Numbered from the stretch's first letter, positions 45,319 to 54,251 are shown. The stretch is 64,000 nucleotides of DNA from Kiritimatiellia bacterium (GCA_017405115.1 JAFRBA010000043.1:8831-72830), one strand, 5' to 3'. Notes: generated by a model not told the origin, from the sequence alone. Numbers and translations are program-made.

Positions 45319-45342
45319 CGCAGAGACGCAGAGGCGCAGAGG
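45319..45342. repeat. Three tandem CGCAGAG(A/G) units
   Basis: Three 8-bp units (CGCAGAGA, CGCAGAGG, CGCAGAGG) stand in the 780-bp gap 45200-45977. Similar ACGCAGAGACGCAGAG strings are scattered repeats in many bacterial genomes. Too short and unspaced for a CRISPR. Confidence 0.75.
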
Positions 45343-45352
45343 GAGGAAAATT

Positions 45353-45446
45353 ATGGAATTGTGGAACTATCCATTAACCAATGCGGAATTGACGGTGCGC
45401 AGCCAATGGATAATTCCGCTATCCCGCAATTCCACAATTCCACAAT
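45353..45446. repeat. Nested imperfect palindrome, about 90 bp
   Basis: Outer arms ATGGAATTGTGGAA (45353-45366) and TTCCACAATTCCAC (45430-45443) pair at 13 of 14 positions. Inside, GCGGAATT pairs with AATTCCGC and CCATT with AATGG. The motif CATTGTGGAATTNTGGAAT recurs at 54233-54251 (18 of 19 against the reverse complement here). It may be a small non-coding mobile repeat. Confidence 0.6.
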
Positions 45447-45573
45447 GTATGTTTGCGACCGTACGACCCCGTCCGAGAAGGAGCAGTTTGTCAAGAAGTG
45501 CAAGGAGTATCTAATGGGGCAGATGCACACCCAACTCCTGTCGGGTGTGCGAAAGTCAACCGCACCCGCATGA
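45445..45573 (+). CDS. Possible 42-residue ORF after the palindrome
   Basis: ATG 45445 reads MYVCDRTTPSEKEQFVKKCK and stops at 45573. It looks like a helical protein fragment and crosses a hairpin (45525-45550). No ribosome site; perhaps the tail of a decayed gene. Confidence 0.2.
   Translation: MYVCDRTTPSEKEQFVKKCKEYLMGQMHTQLLSGVRKSTAPA
45525..45550. other. Hairpin GCACACCC / GGGTGTGC
   Basis: A perfect 8-bp stem (45525-45532 with 45543-45550) has a 10-nt loop. It lies 30 bp before a TATACT box at 45581-45586. It could be a terminator without T-run or an operator. Confidence 0.5.
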
Positions 45574-45580
45574 TTTATGC

Positions 45581-45977
45581 TATACTACTCTCGTCTTGCG
45601 GGCGAGGGGCGACTCTTGTCTGCGTGACGTGCGGAGGGTTGTGGTTCGCCGCGACACCTTCGGCGGTGCCGATGGGAGAAATCCAAAGGACCGGTAAACA
45701 ATGTAGCATCAACGCTACACGTCGTTCGCGTAAAATACGACCAATATTTTAATTCCAGAGCGGCATGTAAGTGGAGGTGCGCCTCTAGGGGCGTACTTTC
45801 TCTTCATGCATTCTGGATAGGCCTTTGGTCGGGCTTTACGCGGGTGTATGGATTGGGAGTGCGCTCTTTTCATGCACGCGAGGCGGTCTCCGCGGCGATT
45901 CGGAGCGCAAGTCAGGAGGCGTTGTCATGATGAGAGTTGTTGTTTTGGTCTTGGCGATGCTTTTAGGAGGCATGGCA
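45581..45977 (+). promoter_or_regulatory. Promoter and long leader of the methylase gene
   Basis: TATACT at 45581-45586 begins a GC-rich, fold-prone stretch (45595-45700) and a GTAGC-ATCAAC-GCTAC hairpin near 45702-45717. A second -10-like TAAAAT lies near 45732. I see no gene in 45600-45926, and I do not recognise a known riboswitch or small RNA there. The methylase leader would be 250-390 nt depending on the promoter used. Confidence 0.35.
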
Positions 45978-47003
45978 ATGGGCGACAACGCAGCGCTTAC
46001 GGGGGCGAAACGCGCGAAGAAGGACGAGTTCTACACGCAGCGTGTTGACATAGAGAACGAGTTGCGGCACTACAAAGCACATTTTAAGGACAAGGTCGTT
46101 CTCTGCAACTGCGACGATCCGCGCGAGAGCGAGTTCTTCAAGTACTTTGTGGAGAACTTCGAAAAGCTGGGGCTGAAGCGGCTCATTGCGACGTGCTACA
46201 AGTCTCAGGACGTAGACCTCTTTTCGCAGGGCAACTGCGAACGCGCCATCAAACAGGTGTACGAGGGTGACAAGAACGGCAATATGGTCCTCGATGACGA
46301 CGAAGTGGGCGTGTTTGAACTTAGGGGAGACGGAGATTTCCGCTCCGAAGAATGCATAGAGATATTAAAAGAAGCGGACATAGTGGTTACCAATCCGCCA
46401 TTCTCGCTCTTCCGCGAATATGTCGCCCAGCTTGTGAAGTATGGTAAGAAGTTCCTGATACTTGGGAACAAAAATGCAATCCACTACAAAGAGATATTCC
46501 CATTGTTTCAAGGAAACAAGATTTGGCTAGGCGTGACACCAATGAGTCGCGAGATATACTTTAATGTTCCTCAGCCGTATATTGACGAAGCTTTGGCAAA
46601 AAACAAAGACCGAACTATCGTCAAGCGCGATGGCAAGTTTGTTGCGAGAAGTCCTTCTATTTGGTTCACGAACCTTGATCATAGAAAACGCCATGAAAAG
46701 TTGCCACTATACAAGAGATATACACCAGAAGAGTATCCAAAGTACGACAATTATAATGGGATCGATGTAGGAAACACATCAGACATCCCATATGATTGGG
46801 AAGATGACATGGGTGTGCCAGACACCTTCCTCGACAAATACAATCCCGAAGAGTTTGAGATTGTTGGGCTTGGATGCGGTGACTTGGCGAAACAGATAGG
46901 GGTGACAAGGAATCATCGAGGCAGAACAGATGTATCATTCACGAAAAACGGCGTTCACAAATGCCCATATTCTCGCATCCTCATCCGCCGGAGGGCGAAG
47001 TGA
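45978..47003 (+). CDS. EcoRI-type adenine-specific DNA methyltransferase
   Basis: The protein has 341 residues from ATG 45978. The N-terminus GAKRAKKDEFYTQRVDIENE is typical of the EcoRI methylase family, followed by VVLCNCDDPRESEFFKYF and the catalytic VVTNPPFSLFREYV (NPPF, N6-adenine type). Two starts have perfect AGGAGG sites 7 nt upstream: ATG 45978 (site 45965-45970) and ATG 45927 (site 45914-45919). The longer form would add MMRVVVLVLAMLLGGMAMG, a secretion signal that makes no sense for a DNA methylase, so 45978 is preferred. It lies 42 bp before a DUF262-HNH gene and probably protects host DNA. A remnant of a sister copy lies at 36283. Confidence 0.87.
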   Translation: MGDNAALTGAKRAKKDEFYTQRVDIENELRHYKAHFKDKVVLCNCDDPRESEFFKYFVENFEKLGLKRLIATCYKSQDVDLFSQGNCERAIKQVYEGDKNGNMVLDDDEVGVFELRGDGDFRSEECIEILKEADIVVTNPPFSLFREYVAQLVKYGKKFLILGNKNAIHYKEIFPLFQGNKIWLGVTPMSREIYFNVPQPYIDEALAKNKDRTIVKRDGKFVARSPSIWFTNLDHRKRHEKLPLYKRYTPEEYPKYDNYNGIDVGNTSDIPYDWEDDMGVPDTFLDKYNPEEFEIVGLGCGDLAKQIGVTRNHRGRTDVSFTKNGVHKCPYSRILIRRRAK

Positions 47004-47045
47004 TTTTGAACCCTGCCTAAACACCAACAAAAAGGCATCTGCACA

Positions 47046-48176
47046 ATGAAAATCGAACTGCACAAGATAACGGTACGAGAACTGGTCGACGGCTATGTCG
47101 ACGACGAGGAGGCCGGCGTGCGCGGCTATGGTGGTAGGCTCGACATACGGCCCGCCTACCAGCGCAACTTCGTCTACAAAGAGAAGGAGCGCAACGCCGT
47201 GGTCTCCACCGTGATGAAGGGCTTTCCGCTCAACGTCATGTACTGGGCGAAGAACCCCGACGGCACGTTCGAGGTGATGGACGGGCAGCAGCGGACGATC
47301 TCGCTCTGCCAGTACTTCAACGGCGACTTCTCCTGGGGAGAGCTCGACCTCGGCGCCAAGTTCTTCCACCGGCAGCCGGAGGACGTGCAGCGGAAGTTCC
47401 TCGACTACGAGCTGATGGTGTACTTCTGCGAAGGCGAGCCGTCCGAGAAGATAGACTGGTTCAAGGTCATCAACATCGCGGGACTGAAGCTGACGGCGCA
47501 GGAGATGAGGAACGCCGTCTATTCCGGGCCGTGGGTCGCGGACGCGAAGCGGTACTTTTCCAAGCAGGGATGCGTCGCGCAGAAGGTGGGTGCGCCATAT
47601 CTTAACGGAAGCGCCGACAGGCAGGAGTACCTGGAGGCGGCGATAGAATGGTGCCTGCAGGGCTGTGGCGCACTGCGTCCAAGCGAGAAGGCCATCGAGG
47701 ACTACATGGCCATACACCAGGGCGACGGAGAGGCGACGGAGCTGTGGCTGCATTTCCAGAAGGTGGTCAACTGGGTGGAGACGCTGTTCCCGAAGTACCG
47801 CAAGGAGATGAAGGGGCTGGAGTGGGGGCGGCTCTACCGTGAGTTCGGCGCGAAGTCGTACAACCCCGCTGCGCTGGAGAAGGAGGTGGCGAGATTGATG
47901 GTCGACAAGGAAGTGCAGAACAACAAGGGCATATACGAGTATCTCCTTTCGGGCGGAACGCGACGCGAGAAGCTGAACCTCCGGCAGTTCGACGACGACG
48001 AGAAGCGCGCGGCGTACGAGGCGCAGAAGGGCACATGCCCCCGCTGCGGACAGCACTTCGAGATCGAGGAAATGGAGGGCGACCACGTCGTGCCGTGGTC
48101 GAAGGGCGGAAAGACCGTTCCGGAGAACCTCCAGATGCTGTGCAGGAGGTGCAATGCGCTGAAAGGCGACAAGTGA
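47046..48176 (+). CDS. DUF262 domain protein with C-terminal HNH nuclease
   Basis: This 376-residue protein has an N-terminal DUF262 (GmrS-like) domain, RPAYQRNFVYKEKERNAVVS, with the VMDGQQRTISLCQYF signature (DGQQR, a nucleotide-binding or ParB-like motif). The C-terminus has an HNH nuclease, CPRCGQHFEIEEMEGDHVVP and NLQMLCRRCNALKG, with two Cys pairs for Zn and the GDH catalytic His. DUF262-HNH proteins occur as restriction enzymes of the GmrSD/type IV kind and beside methylases. Directly after an adenine methylase this suggests a restriction-modification or defence pair, although the target is unknown. ATG 47046 has only a weak AAAAAGG site. Confidence 0.85.
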   Translation: MKIELHKITVRELVDGYVDDEEAGVRGYGGRLDIRPAYQRNFVYKEKERNAVVSTVMKGFPLNVMYWAKNPDGTFEVMDGQQRTISLCQYFNGDFSWGELDLGAKFFHRQPEDVQRKFLDYELMVYFCEGEPSEKIDWFKVINIAGLKLTAQEMRNAVYSGPWVADAKRYFSKQGCVAQKVGAPYLNGSADRQEYLEAAIEWCLQGCGALRPSEKAIEDYMAIHQGDGEATELWLHFQKVVNWVETLFPKYRKEMKGLEWGRLYREFGAKSYNPAALEKEVARLMVDKEVQNNKGIYEYLLSGGTRREKLNLRQFDDDEKRAAYEAQKGTCPRCGQHFEIEEMEGDHVVPWSKGGKTVPENLQMLCRRCNALKGDK

Positions 48177-48213
48177 GGGCGTGCAAGTCGAAACGCGCCA
48201 TATGAGTTTTTGG

Positions 48214-48219
48214 TATACT
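48214..48219 (+). promoter_or_regulatory. Promoter of the large surface protein gene
   Basis: TTTTTGGTATACTATAAC has TATACT at 48214-48219, 14 nt before ATG 48234; the overlapping TATAAC (48219-48224) would be 9 nt before. No Shine-Dalgarno. Confidence 0.55.
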
Positions 48220-48233
48220 ATAACACACAAGAC

Positions 48234-51200
48234 ATGACGGACCCCTTCATCAGACTCGCACTTGTCGGCGCGCTCGTTCCAATCACGCTCTTCGCATGGA
48301 TTGTCATTGGCTTGCTTCGCGGACGTGGTGTCAATCCGCTCCGCGGCGTTGCCAAGGCGCTTCCGCGCGGCATGGTCGAGTGCCTGCTGCTGGTTTCGTC
48401 CGTTCTTGGGTTCCTCAAGGTTGGAGGGTCGAAGGGCACGAACGGCGTTCGCGGAGTTTCCGCTCCTGTTCCCGCGCCGCTGTTCAGTTCCGCGTCAGTG
48501 AAAACCAACGGGACATGGGACTTCTCCCCTCCGCCCGGAGCCATTGTCCACGAGCGGTGGCGCCGCCGCGGCGCGGCGGATGACTGGTTCACGCTTTTCC
48601 CCGCAGGGTGGTCGTTCGCCTTCGGCGACACGTCGGTCACGAACCTCATGGTGTTCTCCCGCGGCAAGTCGCGCCTCCCAGATGGCACTGAGATTTCGCC
48701 CCTTCCCGCGACGCTCGGGATCGTGCCGGAGGCGAACTGGGGGCTTCTTGCCTCCAACTCGCCGAGCCTCTTCTGGCACTCGTTCTCAGCCGACGGCTCG
48801 CTGCTGCTCACATGGCAGAACGTCCTCCTCCACCGCGCGGCGACCAACCCCGTCTCCGTGCAGGCGGAGTTCCGTCCGTCCGGCGGCGTCACCTTTCGTT
48901 ACGACCTCTCGCGCCTCTCCTCCGACAACCCGCTTTTAGACGTAGCGCCCGCCGCAGGCGGAGTCGCGCCGGACGTTCCGCTCTCGCGCGGCGTCACAAG
49001 CGTCTCGTTCAAGTCCCGTGACGAGGCCATCTGCGACGAGGCGCGCGCGGCGTTCGAGGAGTCGCTTGGAGACTTGGATCCTTTCTCGTTCCCCGAAGGC
49101 TCGACCAACACCGTCCTCGAGCACCTGTTCTACTCCGGCACGACCAACGGCGCGTTCGCGTATCCGCAGCCGACGGAGCATACGGCCGTCCTTCGCGTCT
49201 CGGTCTCCGGCACGGGCACCGGCGACCTGCTCGTCGGAGGCTCGTACGTGCCGCTCGTCGCGCCGCCGCAGATGCGCGGCGGCCAACAGGCGAACCCGCT
49301 GCTTTCCCCCGTGCCCGACGGGGGGAGAGTCCCCGTCTACCTCAAGGGCGACGGAACGCTCTCGGTTTCGTTCGACTCCAGCGAGTTCGCCTTCGGCGAG
49401 TTGCCGAGCCTTTCCGCGAACCGCTGCGCCGGCTGGATCAACTTCCCTGAGACCAGGGCGACCGAGCCGTGCGTCCACGACTTCAGGACGCGGCGGAAAC
49501 AGGTGTCGCTACCCGCCAGCCCAGGGGCAGACGACCTTTCCTGCACATGGCAGGGCGGCGGAGACGTGCAGGTGGAGGACGTCCCGCCGCGTTCGGCGAG
49601 GATAACCGCCTCTTTCGGCGCCCGCGAGACGCGCGAAATAACCTACACCCTCTCGCACCCGAAGCGGCTCTTCGGACAGACCCAGTACAGCCAGACCGTC
49701 CGCTTCTGCCCGCGTCCGCCGGACCCCGACCCCGCCGACCCCGACCCGCCGGAGGATCCGTCGTGGTTCTCCGAAGGCGACCCGCCGGAGGACGACGACA
49801 TCGAGTACCTTGACGAAAACGGCCCCGAGCAGCCTGGCGGCGCCCCGGCGGCCGGCGACGAGGACGAGGTCTGCACCGTCCACGAAGTCCCGTACGAGCA
49901 GTGCGCAAGCCTCCACGCGGCGGACTACACGAACGCCGTGCAGAACGTGACGCACATGTCCGGCGTCCTCTACGTCCGCGACCCGCCAGTCGTCGGCGAC
50001 CAGATAAGCCTCGAAGTTCCAGACGAGCACGTCAACTGCTGCGGCTGCCCAGACCACTGGACGAACTGCGTGTCGCTGGCGTACAGGTCGCACCGGCTCA
50101 GGGTGACTGGGCCGGGCGGGCAGGACTTCTCGTCGACCGGCTCCTCCTGCACGGTCGACGTCGCGGGAGTCCGTCCGAGCAGATCCGTCGGCGACGCCGG
50201 GCTCGCCTTCGCCCGCAACGGAGAGATATACGAGCGGAGGGACTACACCGTGTTCGGCGTAGGCATCCGGCGCGACGGGATTCCGCTCTCGCGGTACAAC
50301 GCGCTCAACGCGCAGTTCGGCTTCCCGATGACGGTCTGCACGAACGACTGGCGGGCGCCAACCCTTAACCTCGTCACGGACGTTAGGCTGCCGTCCGGAA
50401 CGGTGCACATCGAGTTCGCGGGCGCTACCGCGCCTTTTGCGCTCTGGTACATGCGCCGCGGCGAGTCCGAGTACAGGAAGCTCCTCGACACAGAGACGTG
50501 TCCGGCGAAGGACATCCCGATCGCCGCGTGGCGCAGCGTCGTCGCAGGCGTCGCGGAGGACAGCGCGGCGTCGGTGCCGGTCCTCGTCACCTCGCCCTCG
50601 CCCGGCGCCGTCCGCCTCGTCCTGCGCTACTGGAACATCGTCAACGGTGTCTTCGTCGAGGACTCCGCTTCGCAGCGGATAACGTCGGTGAAGCCAGTTC
50701 TGCTCGCTGACTACAACAGAGACCGCGTTCTTGATGCCGTCGACATCGCCCGCCACATAGCCGGACGGTACGTCTACTTCTGGATGAACGACGACAAGTG
50801 GAAAGGTGACAATGCCTTTGAGACGTTCCTTTCGCGGAACTCCGGCAACGATGTCATCGACGGACGCAACGACCTGATAAACTTCCTGCCGATAGCCGTT
50901 GACGTTGCGCCGTTCGCGTCGCACTGGAATCAAGGCGATGTCTACTATCGCCTTGAAGCGGACTCGTCCGCACTGCGGAACGCCAAGCTTGCGTTCGCGG
51001 ACGTCGAATGGTCGCAGATCGGCGACGCCCCGCTTGGGAACGACATGGACATAGACGGCAATGCCGTTCACGAGGCGCCAGTGTTCGCGCTCGGGGGCGG
51101 CACCAACCTGCCGCCCGCCTTCGCCTCGCTGTCCCAGTCTGAACGCAGCACGCTGCTCATGGAGTTCCCGGAAGCGGCCAGATTCCACGACCTCCACCTA

Positions 51201-52541
51201 AACGTCTACTCGAAGTCCGACGACGCGATCTTGTTCTCCGCGTCGCTCCATCTGCACGTCGGCGAAGTTTCGAAGATGATCGGGTGGGAGAACCTGCGGG
51301 ACGCGGCAGGAGGCTCCGGCGGAATGCCTACGCGACTTGCCACGGACGACTGGCCGGCGGAGGAGCACGAGCCGGGCAACGTCGTGTTCGTGCACGGCTA
51401 CAACATGGAAGAGGATGTCGAGACTCCGCTTTGGGCGCAGAACGTATTCAAGAAGCTTTGGTGGGCGGGGCTGGACCGTGGCTTTATAGCCGTGCAGTGG
51501 AACGGCGACAGAGGTCAGGTGTTCGGAACGCTCACGCCCAACTACTACGGCAACGTGCAGAACGCCTTTCAGACGGCGTCTGCACTGGCAGGTGCGATGC
51601 AGAGCGTACAGGGGCCGAAGTGGTTCATCGCGCACTCGCTCGGCAACATGCTCGTCTCCGCCGCGATTCAGGACTACGGAATGCCGCACGAGAAGTACTT
51701 CATGCTCAACGCGGCAATTGCGATGGAGGCTCTTGATCCGACGAATGGCATTACGCAGGAATCGCATGACAACATGACTCCGCATGCATGGACTAACTAT
51801 GTTGACAGGGTTCGCTCAACGCACTGGTTCGAGCGATTCCCGGAGGGAGACGGACGGCGGCTCCTGACGTGGAAGGGACGTTTCGCCAATGTGACGAACA
51901 TCGTCAACTTCTACTCCACGCAGGAGGAGGTCGTGAACAACGGCGACGGAGACTGGCACACTATACTCAAGAGGAATTTCGTCTGGTACAACCAGGAGAC
52001 TCGCAAGGGGGTGTGGCCGCTGATGCTGCATGAATACGAGGGAGGCTGGGAGTTCAATCCATACCACGACACGGTGACAGGTTCCCATGTCGGCAACGAA
52101 TATGTCGAGAGCAGGCAGAAAATGTCGCCGCAGAACGCTGCGAACCTCACGGACGAGCAACTACAGGAACACCCGTTCTTCCTTGATTTTGTGAACCCGG
52201 AAATGCACTCATCCTCGAACGGACTCATAGTGGCGACAAATTATCTTTACCGGGCTGAGATGTTGGCTTATGCGATACCGGCGGAGTCTTTTACCGCAGG
52301 TGCAAATCCGTTGCCGGGGAGAGACGATGTGTCATATATTGACAGAGACAAGCCAATGTTTGGCAGTTACAACATGGCCATTCTATTCGATGCAGGGATA
52401 GAGGATTTGCCACAGAATGGAAATGATCCTGAGGACAGGCATCAAGATTGGCAACATAGTACTTTCGTTCAACGTTCGTATAAGAGGGTACATCAATTGT
52501 TCAAGAAAATAACTCAACTAATGAAGGAGTCTCAGAAATGA
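48234..52541 (+). CDS. Very large surface protein with dockerin-like segment and alpha/beta hydrolase domain
   Basis: This 1435-residue protein has an N-terminal membrane segment (LVGALVPITLFAWIVIGLL) and a second one near residue 45-60. A long beta-rich region follows (residues 80-480), then a Pro/Asp linker (DPDPADPDPPEDPSW) near 505 and another beta-rich region. A calcium-loop segment resembling a dockerin half (ADYNRDRVLDAVDIARHIAG) is near 825. The C-terminal alpha/beta hydrolase has VVFVHGYNM near 1051 and the nucleophile elbow WFIAHSLGNML (S1135). It is probably membrane-anchored and extracellular; the substrate of the lipase- or esterase-like domain is unknown. It overlaps the next gene (ATGA at 52538). 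Confidence 0.65.
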   Translation: MTDPFIRLALVGALVPITLFAWIVIGLLRGRGVNPLRGVAKALPRGMVECLLLVSSVLGFLKVGGSKGTNGVRGVSAPVPAPLFSSASVKTNGTWDFSPPPGAIVHERWRRRGAADDWFTLFPAGWSFAFGDTSVTNLMVFSRGKSRLPDGTEISPLPATLGIVPEANWGLLASNSPSLFWHSFSADGSLLLTWQNVLLHRAATNPVSVQAEFRPSGGVTFRYDLSRLSSDNPLLDVAPAAGGVAPDVPLSRGVTSVSFKSRDEAICDEARAAFEESLGDLDPFSFPEGSTNTVLEHLFYSGTTNGAFAYPQPTEHTAVLRVSVSGTGTGDLLVGGSYVPLVAPPQMRGGQQANPLLSPVPDGGRVPVYLKGDGTLSVSFDSSEFAFGELPSLSANRCAGWINFPETRATEPCVHDFRTRRKQVSLPASPGADDLSCTWQGGGDVQVEDVPPRSARITASFGARETREITYTLSHPKRLFGQTQYSQTVRFCPRPPDPDPADPDPPEDPSWFSEGDPPEDDDIEYLDENGPEQPGGAPAAGDEDEVCTVHEVPYEQCASLHAADYTNAVQNVTHMSGVLYVRDPPVVGDQISLEVPDEHVNCCGCPDHWTNCVSLAYRSHRLRVTGPGGQDFSSTGSSCTVDVAGVRPSRSVGDAGLAFARNGEIYERRDYTVFGVGIRRDGIPLSRYNALNAQFGFPMTVCTNDWRAPTLNLVTDVRLPSGTVHIEFAGATAPFALWYMRRGESEYRKLLDTETCPAKDIPIAAWRSVVAGVAEDSAASVPVLVTSPSPGAVRLVLRYWNIVNGVFVEDSASQRITSVKPVLLADYNRDRVLDAVDIARHIAGRYVYFWMNDDKWKGDNAFETFLSRNSGNDVIDGRNDLINFLPIAVDVAPFASHWNQGDVYYRLEADSSALRNAKLAFADVEWSQIGDAPLGNDMDIDGNAVHEAPVFALGGGTNLPPAFASLSQSERSTLLMEFPEAARFHDLHLNVYSKSDDAILFSASLHLHVGEVSKMIGWENLRDAAGGSGGMPTRLATDDWPAEEHEPGNVVFVHGYNMEEDVETPLWAQNVFKKLWWAGLDRGFIAVQWNGDRGQVFGTLTPNYYGNVQNAFQTASALAGAMQSVQGPKWFIAHSLGNMLVSAAIQDYGMPHEKYFMLNAAIAMEALDPTNGITQESHDNMTPHAWTNYVDRVRSTHWFERFPEGDGRRLLTWKGRFANVTNIVNFYSTQEEVVNNGDGDWHTILKRNFVWYNQETRKGVWPLMLHEYEGGWEFNPYHDTVTGSHVGNEYVESRQKMSPQNAANLTDEQLQEHPFFLDFVNPEMHSSSNGLIVATNYLYRAEMLAYAIPAESFTAGANPLPGRDDVSYIDRDKPMFGSYNMAILFDAGIEDLPQNGNDPEDRHQDWQHSTFVQRSYKRVHQLFKKITQLMKESQK

Positions 52542-53587
52542 AGAGCAATTTTGTCATAATGGCTTTGCTACTGACTAATGCCGGATGTGCCAGTGAACGA
52601 CTTTACGTCAAGGTCGTTGATGACGAGGGTAATCCCGTCACTAATGGAGTTGTTCACGTTGGATTTTCTACGAGCCATGTTCTTTTTGGGGGAGGGAACA
52701 GCCGCAGATCCAAATCAGAACATGCAGAAGGACGTACAGACAAGAATGGAGACGCGGTGGTGAAATTCAACTGCCAGTCATCTGATTTCGGATGGCATGT
52801 TGAGGCCGATGGGTATTATCGGGGAGAATTCCATCGCGAACATTTCAAGGGCGAGGACGTCATTGTCCCGCCGACTTTGGGCTTTGTAAAACTTCATGAA
52901 CATGAAAAACGCAGAGCGGCTGTACTCTACCGCAAAAAGAATCCACAGCCGATGTATGCGTATTCGCGGCAAAAGCAAGTTGAATCCCCTATTGCCAACG
53001 GGCGGTACGGATTTGATCTTCAATGTTTCGATTGGCTTCCACCTTTTGGCAAAGGAAAGGTTGCTGATCTATACTATGTACGGGAACGTAAAGACATTGA
53101 AAGGATAAACAGGCTAATTTCGCAGAATAATGAATACAGAATACGAGTATTTCGGAGTGATGAACCCGATGCACCACAATTCGGGGATATCGTCGGGCGG
53201 ATAGAATTTGAAAAGGGTTGCGGTGCGTATGTCTGCAAGCAGACTGGCAATGAAAACTTCCCAGCGACACATCACGCCGATTCGAACGCAAACTATTCTC
53301 CTTCTCTTCCGATTAAAATATGCGAGAACAACGGCAAACTTTGGCTAATGGAGGGTCCTGTCGTGGCGCAAGATGAATACATGGTAATTCGTTCGCGCGT
53401 GAAGTATGATGAAAAAGGAAATATCATATCGGCAAATTACTCGAAGATTATAGGACCTGGAGGCTTTGCCGGATGTGCTAATTTCATGGAATTGGTTTTC
53501 AATCCTCGTCCTAACGACACCAACCTCGAATTCGACCCAGAACGCAACCTGTATCAAGGTCGAGTTGGGCGAGGGTCGATTCCATAG
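52538..53587 (+). CDS. Lipoprotein of unknown function
   Basis: The protein has 349 residues with a lipoprotein signal ending in the lipobox TNAGC (MKSNFVIMALLLTNAGCASE). The mature part starts with a carboxypeptidase-regulatory or Ig-like domain (LYVKVVDDEGNPVTNGVVHV, TDKNGDAVVKF), a fold common in surface proteins. A larger mixed domain with FEKGCGAYVCKQTGNENFPA follows. Codons are more AT-rich than the flanking genes. ATGA overlap with the large hydrolase gene suggests coupled translation and a joint surface complex. Family not recognised. Confidence 0.7.
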   Translation: MKSNFVIMALLLTNAGCASERLYVKVVDDEGNPVTNGVVHVGFSTSHVLFGGGNSRRSKSEHAEGRTDKNGDAVVKFNCQSSDFGWHVEADGYYRGEFHREHFKGEDVIVPPTLGFVKLHEHEKRRAAVLYRKKNPQPMYAYSRQKQVESPIANGRYGFDLQCFDWLPPFGKGKVADLYYVRERKDIERINRLISQNNEYRIRVFRSDEPDAPQFGDIVGRIEFEKGCGAYVCKQTGNENFPATHHADSNANYSPSLPIKICENNGKLWLMEGPVVAQDEYMVIRSRVKYDEKGNIISANYSKIIGPGGFAGCANFMELVFNPRPNDTNLEFDPERNLYQGRVGRGSIP

Positions 53588-53600
53588 AGGAGTGGTCAAA

Positions 53601-54150
53601 ATGAAGAGAACAACTATCCTTTTGTCTTCACTCATTTTTTCATCCTCCGCCCGTGCTTCCGCCGGTGGAACATCCAGATACAGAAGTGGTGACGAACGTT
53701 GCGGTTTTGGCGCAGGGGTCGTGCGAATACGCCTTTGAGCTGGCTTTTTTGGGTACGGCGTCGAACAACGTTGAGATTGCGTTTGGTACGGACGCCGACG
53801 GCGATGGCGCTCTTTCGCTCGACGAGATCGGGCTTTCCGTCGGATGGAACTGCGGCGAGTGGTTCGTCATGAACGCCGCGACTGGCGAGCGGGCAATGAC
53901 TTCGGCGGAGGAGGGGGTGCATAGTCTCGTTGGAACGATTCGCCTCCGCACGGGCGGGCGCGTGAGGGAGATTGCATTCCGCGACGGAGAGGCGGCGCTC
54001 TTTCCGACGCTCCAGGGCGCGGCGCGGGCGTGGTCGTTCCCCGCCGGCTGGAACATGGTGCGTCTCGTCGGGCGCGGCGAGAACGTCCGCTCCGGCGAAC
54101 AGTTCCACGTCGCGGCCACCAGCCACGGAATCATGCTTCGGCTGAAGTGA
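53601..54150 (+). pseudogene. Small secreted protein, frameshifted at a T6 run
   Basis: ATG 53601 has GAGGAG about 8 nt upstream and reads a signal-like start MKRTTILLSSLIF. That frame soon becomes nonsense and stops at 53738. The frame from 53635 onward continues HPPPVLPPVEHPDTEVV and then a well-formed domain (ASNNVEIAFGTDADGDGALSLDEIG with a Ca-binding-like DADGDG loop, VGWNCGEWFVMN) up to the stop at 54150. Removing one T of the TTTTTT run at 53635-53640 joins both parts perfectly. So the gene is disrupted by one base, is phase-variable through the T-run, or carries an assembly error. It is the third gene after the surface hydrolase and lipoprotein. Confidence 0.65.
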
Positions 54151-54232
54151 CATCCGCCAACGAGACGTGTCTCTATGCCATGCCGACGAACGGGATGCGC
54201 CGCGAGAACTGGTGGCTTCGCGGGTCTTATGA

Positions 54233-54251
54233 CATTGTGGAATTATGGAAT
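54233..54251. repeat. CATTGTGGAATTATGGAAT repeat copy
   Basis: This 19-bp stretch matches the reverse complement of 45430-45448 at 18 of 19 bases. It lies in the 250-bp gap 54151-54398, which otherwise shows no gene that I can support. Confidence 0.55.

Noticed and set aside
45319..45342. CGCAGAG tandem units as a CRISPR or direct-repeat array
   Set aside because: The units are 8 bp with no spacers and no cas genes nearby.
45595..45700. Known small RNA (SRP RNA, cobalamin, glycine or fluoride riboswitch)
   Set aside because: I could not find the conserved cores of these families; only general stem potential remains.
45927..45977. Methylase as a secreted protein
   Set aside because: Although a signal-like N-terminus has its own ribosome site, the family N-terminus starts at 45978 with an equally good site, and a DNA methylase must act in the cytoplasm.
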